Shown: in pieces, positions 5,631 through 7,357 of the stretch
Layout: each line of letters opens with the position of its first letter
Position numbering within the stretch: the first letter of the stretch is position 1
Assembly (NCBI GenBank): GCA_016292705.1
Contig: JAEDHZ010000071.1
Span: forward strand, 1 to 7,357
Reading direction: 5' to 3'
DNA: 7,357 nt
From: Clostridiaceae bacterium
GTDB taxonomy: Bacteria > Bacillota > Clostridia > Oscillospirales > Acutalibacteraceae
Program-made: the position numbers and the translations under genes
The notes under the pieces: model-generated
Told to the model about the DNA's origin: nothing
What the model saw: the letters and a program-made list of their open reading frames with translations, nothing else
Database searches by the model: none

Positions 5631-7208
5631 TTATTTTTTGCCGATTACTATCTCGCCCTTCATGAGCTTCGTCAGAATTCTGAAGAAATTTGTAAACAAG
5701 GCGAAAACGGATTTGATGAATTTTTCAAGCGTTCCGGCTGCCGGTTGAGCCTCATCGGGTTCGGTGACGGGCGATATGGTCATAGTTTCCTCGTCATAGT
5801 TGAGATACTGCGGGAATTTTTCGTTGTCAAATACCGTGAGCTTTCCGTTATTCGCAAAGATTTCGTAAATCAGTTCGTCAACACATTCGGGCACAAGAGA
5901 ATGATAAAGGTTTTTGATGAACCATGTTCTTTCGGGAATAAGACAGGTGGAAGCGTCAACCTTTTTGTCGGGAGAAACAAAACGCTTGTCTGCGAGCGAG
6001 TCAATATAGCTCTTCGGAAGAGTTCTTTCAATCTTTGCGCTTGTTGCACCGAACGAAAGCTCTGTAAGACCTGTAAACATATCTCCTGTTTCTTCACATT
6101 CCTCATAAAGCGGGAACATCGGGAGATTGTACTTTGCGATAACGCTTGTATAAATACCGCATTTTTCGAAGTCCTTTATGGTGTCATACAACTTGGTTTG
6201 AACATTGTAATGATAGTCGTCAATTTTTTCAATCATGCCGGCATATTCATCCTCAATGCCTTTGAACATGAAATCTCTTGCTTCTTCGTAGGTATCGCTG
6301 TCAACCATTGCCCAATAAGACGGGAAAGAACCGTAGCAGGCAAGTGCAAGACGGGGAACTGCATCGTCCTTTACCCTGTCGATAATATATTGGAGAACAT
6401 CAACACCGACTCCGAGAACACGCACCTGATTCAGGAAGGTGACAAGAGAGGCAAGCATGTCCCTTGTTGTCGGATCCTCAATAAGATCCTCTGCTTTGTG
6501 TTTAATACAATAATCAAGGAATCTGTCAAGCTGATTGGAATTGATTTTGATATTGCCCGAGAAGAGCGCACCGAGCATATTGATTCCCACAGCGGAGGGC
6601 ATATACATCAGGATACTGTTGAGGCTTTCCTTTGCGTGGTCCTCGTGTTTGACAATGTAAGCTGCAACGATATTGGAACCGAGGCAACGACCGACAATGT
6701 TGACCTTGTTTTTGCCTGTCTGTGTTTTTATCTGGTCAACAAAATCCTTGAGTTCTTCGGCGAGCTGGACCGGTGAAAGACGCCAGTCATAATCGAATAT
6801 GTATGCGTTGTAGTAATCATAATTATTTATCCAGCCGCCTGTACCTCCGCAGCCCGAACCGTCGGAAGCTTCACCGTTTTTGTCGAGCAGAAGATCCGTA
6901 TAAATCGGTGCAAGGGCATTATAAAGCTCGTCTATGTATTTGTCATAGTTTCCTGTGACTGTTCCGGCGGCAAGCTCGGTCAGACAAGGCTTGAGCGCTT
7001 CGGAAAAGATTGCACCGACATCAGCTCCGGTGGGATAAATCTGATTTTCACTTGACGGGTGAGCGTTGTCGGAATAAATGGGACCGCCGAATCCCCGGAT
7101 ATAGATGATGGGATAGTCAATTGCCGCCGAGGCAGTAAACATCGGAACAAAAAGACACATCACCAAACAAACAGAAAGAACAACAGAAATCAGTTTTTTT
7201 GCACGCAT
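5631..7208 (-). CDS. Secreted alpha/beta hydrolase, LCAT/lipase-like, with Cys at the nucleophile position
   Basis: This 525-residue protein is probably an exported esterase, lipase or acyltransferase-like enzyme; the substrate is unknown. Residues 1-28 form a signal peptide (MRAKK, hydrophobic core, TASA before Ala29). The mature part opens with YPIIYIRGFGGP (32-43), as in an alpha/beta hydrolase first strand and oxyanion loop. FDYDWRLSP (138-146) resembles the DWR motif of LCAT-type lipases. The nucleophile elbow is IVGRCLGS (171-178), so Cys175 stands where Ser is normal and Arg174 where His is common. TWFIKNLYHS (428-437) contains His436, a candidate catalytic His. The acid is less clear, with Asp418 possible. 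An acidic, proline-bearing linker (about 480-493) leads to an amphipathic tail (494-518) that may touch membrane. AGGAGG nine bases before the ATG fixes the start. It forms its own transcription unit. The protein could be catalytically inactive or a binding protein. Confidence 0.75.
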   Translation of the reverse strand: MRAKKLISVVLSVCLVMCLFVPMFTASAAIDYPIIYIRGFGGPIYSDNAHPSSENQIYPTGADVGAIFSEALKPCLTELAAGTVTGNYDKYIDELYNALAPIYTDLLLDKNGEASDGSGCGGTGGWINNYDYYNAYIFDYDWRLSPVQLAEELKDFVDQIKTQTGKNKVNIVGRCLGSNIVAAYIVKHEDHAKESLNSILMYMPSAVGINMLGALFSGNIKINSNQLDRFLDYCIKHKAEDLIEDPTTRDMLASLVTFLNQVRVLGVGVDVLQYIIDRVKDDAVPRLALACYGSFPSYWAMVDSDTYEEARDFMFKGIEDEYAGMIEKIDDYHYNVQTKLYDTIKDFEKCGIYTSVIAKYNLPMFPLYEECEETGDMFTGLTELSFGATSAKIERTLPKSYIDSLADKRFVSPDKKVDASTCLIPERTWFIKNLYHSLVPECVDELIYEIFANNGKLTVFDNEKFPQYLNYDEETMTISPVTEPDEAQPAAGTLEKFIKSVFALFTNFFRILTKLMKGEIVIGKK

Positions 7209-7217
7209 TGAAGAATT

Positions 7218-7223
7218 CCTCCT
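7218..7223 (-). promoter_or_regulatory. Ribosome binding site of the hydrolase gene
   Basis: The minus strand reads AGGAGG, nine bases before the ATG at 7208. This start gives a clean signal peptide. The longer in-frame start at 7262 would place translation upstream of the predicted -10 boxes and is rejected. Confidence 0.85.
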
Positions 7224-7236
7224 TTGAATCTTTGAT

Positions 7237-7273
7237 ATTATAACAATTATAACATAAATCATGAAAAATGCAA
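7237..7273 (-). promoter_or_regulatory. Promoter of the hydrolase gene with two tandem extended -10 boxes
   Basis: On the minus strand TGTTATAAT occurs twice in direct tandem, giving perfect TATAAT boxes at 7246-7251 and 7237-7242, each with an extended -10 TG. A weak -35, TTGCAT (7268-7273), is 16 bases from the upstream box. No good -35 fits the downstream one. Transcription would start about 9 bases apart from the two boxes, with leaders of roughly 20 to 30 bases. Confidence 0.7.
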
Positions 7274-7328
7274 TAAAAACTTTAATGAATTGTTAAGATG
7301 AATTCTGCGTTGTAAATAGATGTGACCC

Positions 7329-7344
7329 ATTTTTTGTAAAAAAT
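7329..7344. repeat. A/T palindrome near the right edge
   Basis: ATTTTTT and AAAAAAT flank a central GT, giving a 16-base inverted repeat about 90 bp upstream of the hydrolase -10 boxes. It may be part of a regulatory site or of the 3' end of a gene beyond the edge. The remaining bases 7274-7357 show no gene. Confidence 0.3.
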
Positions 7345-7357
7345 AAAGTCAAAGTAT

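Noticed and set aside
5595..6776. A 393-codon open frame on the plus strand
   Set aside because: It is antisense to the hydrolase gene and has no ribosome binding site. Its product has no recognisable domain and is odd in composition (rich in Cys and Phe). The minus-strand gene has a signal peptide, motifs, promoter and terminator.
7209..7262. Longer N-terminus for the hydrolase starting at 7262
   Set aside because: The extra codons cover the ribosome binding site and both -10 boxes, and the start at 7208 gives a standard signal peptide.
1..7357. Mobile element, CRISPR array, tRNA or defence system
   Set aside because: No terminal inverted repeats with a transposase, no regularly spaced repeats, no tRNA-like cloverleaf and no defence-type domains were seen on reading both strands.

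Overview
The window looks like chromosomal DNA from an anaerobic Firmicute, most likely a gut Clostridia (Oscillospirales/Ruminococcaceae-like). That is an inference from strong GGAGG-type ribosome binding sites, sigma-A style promoters, lysine-rich proteins and the gene families present. No database search was possible. All recognised genes lie on the minus strand, so transcription runs from high to low coordinates. There is no sign of an insertion sequence, phage gene, CRISPR array, tRNA or rRNA.

From right to left, in the direction of transcription:
(1) A secreted alpha/beta hydrolase with LCAT/lipase-like motifs (5631-7208). It has its own promoter region with two tandem extended -10 boxes and ends at a strong hairpin terminator (5529-5578).
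(2) A three-gene polar amino acid ABC importer operon: substrate-binding lipoprotein (4429-5277), permease (3644-4336) and ATPase (2846-3628). A near-consensus promoter (5356-5384) drives it. A hairpin sits between the first and second genes, and a terminator (2797-2832) follows the third.
(3) A single-gene unit for a cytoplasmic family 3 glycoside hydrolase, probably a beta-glucosidase (204-2651). It has a textbook promoter preceded by two CTGCA-type inverted repeats.
(4) The first ten codons of a further gene running off the left edge (1-30), with a clear ribosome binding site.

Together the genes describe ordinary scavenging: cytoplasmic cleavage of imported glucosides, uptake of an amino acid, and an exported esterase/lipase-like protein. 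Nothing ties the three units into one pathway, and I see no clear novel multi-gene system. The points most worth checking are the Cys-for-Ser change in the hydrolase nucleophile elbow (G-R-C-L-G), loss of the usual carboxylate-binding Arg in the binding protein, the paired CTGCA operators upstream of the glycosidase promoter, and a leader of the transporter operon with competing pairings around the ribosome binding site.
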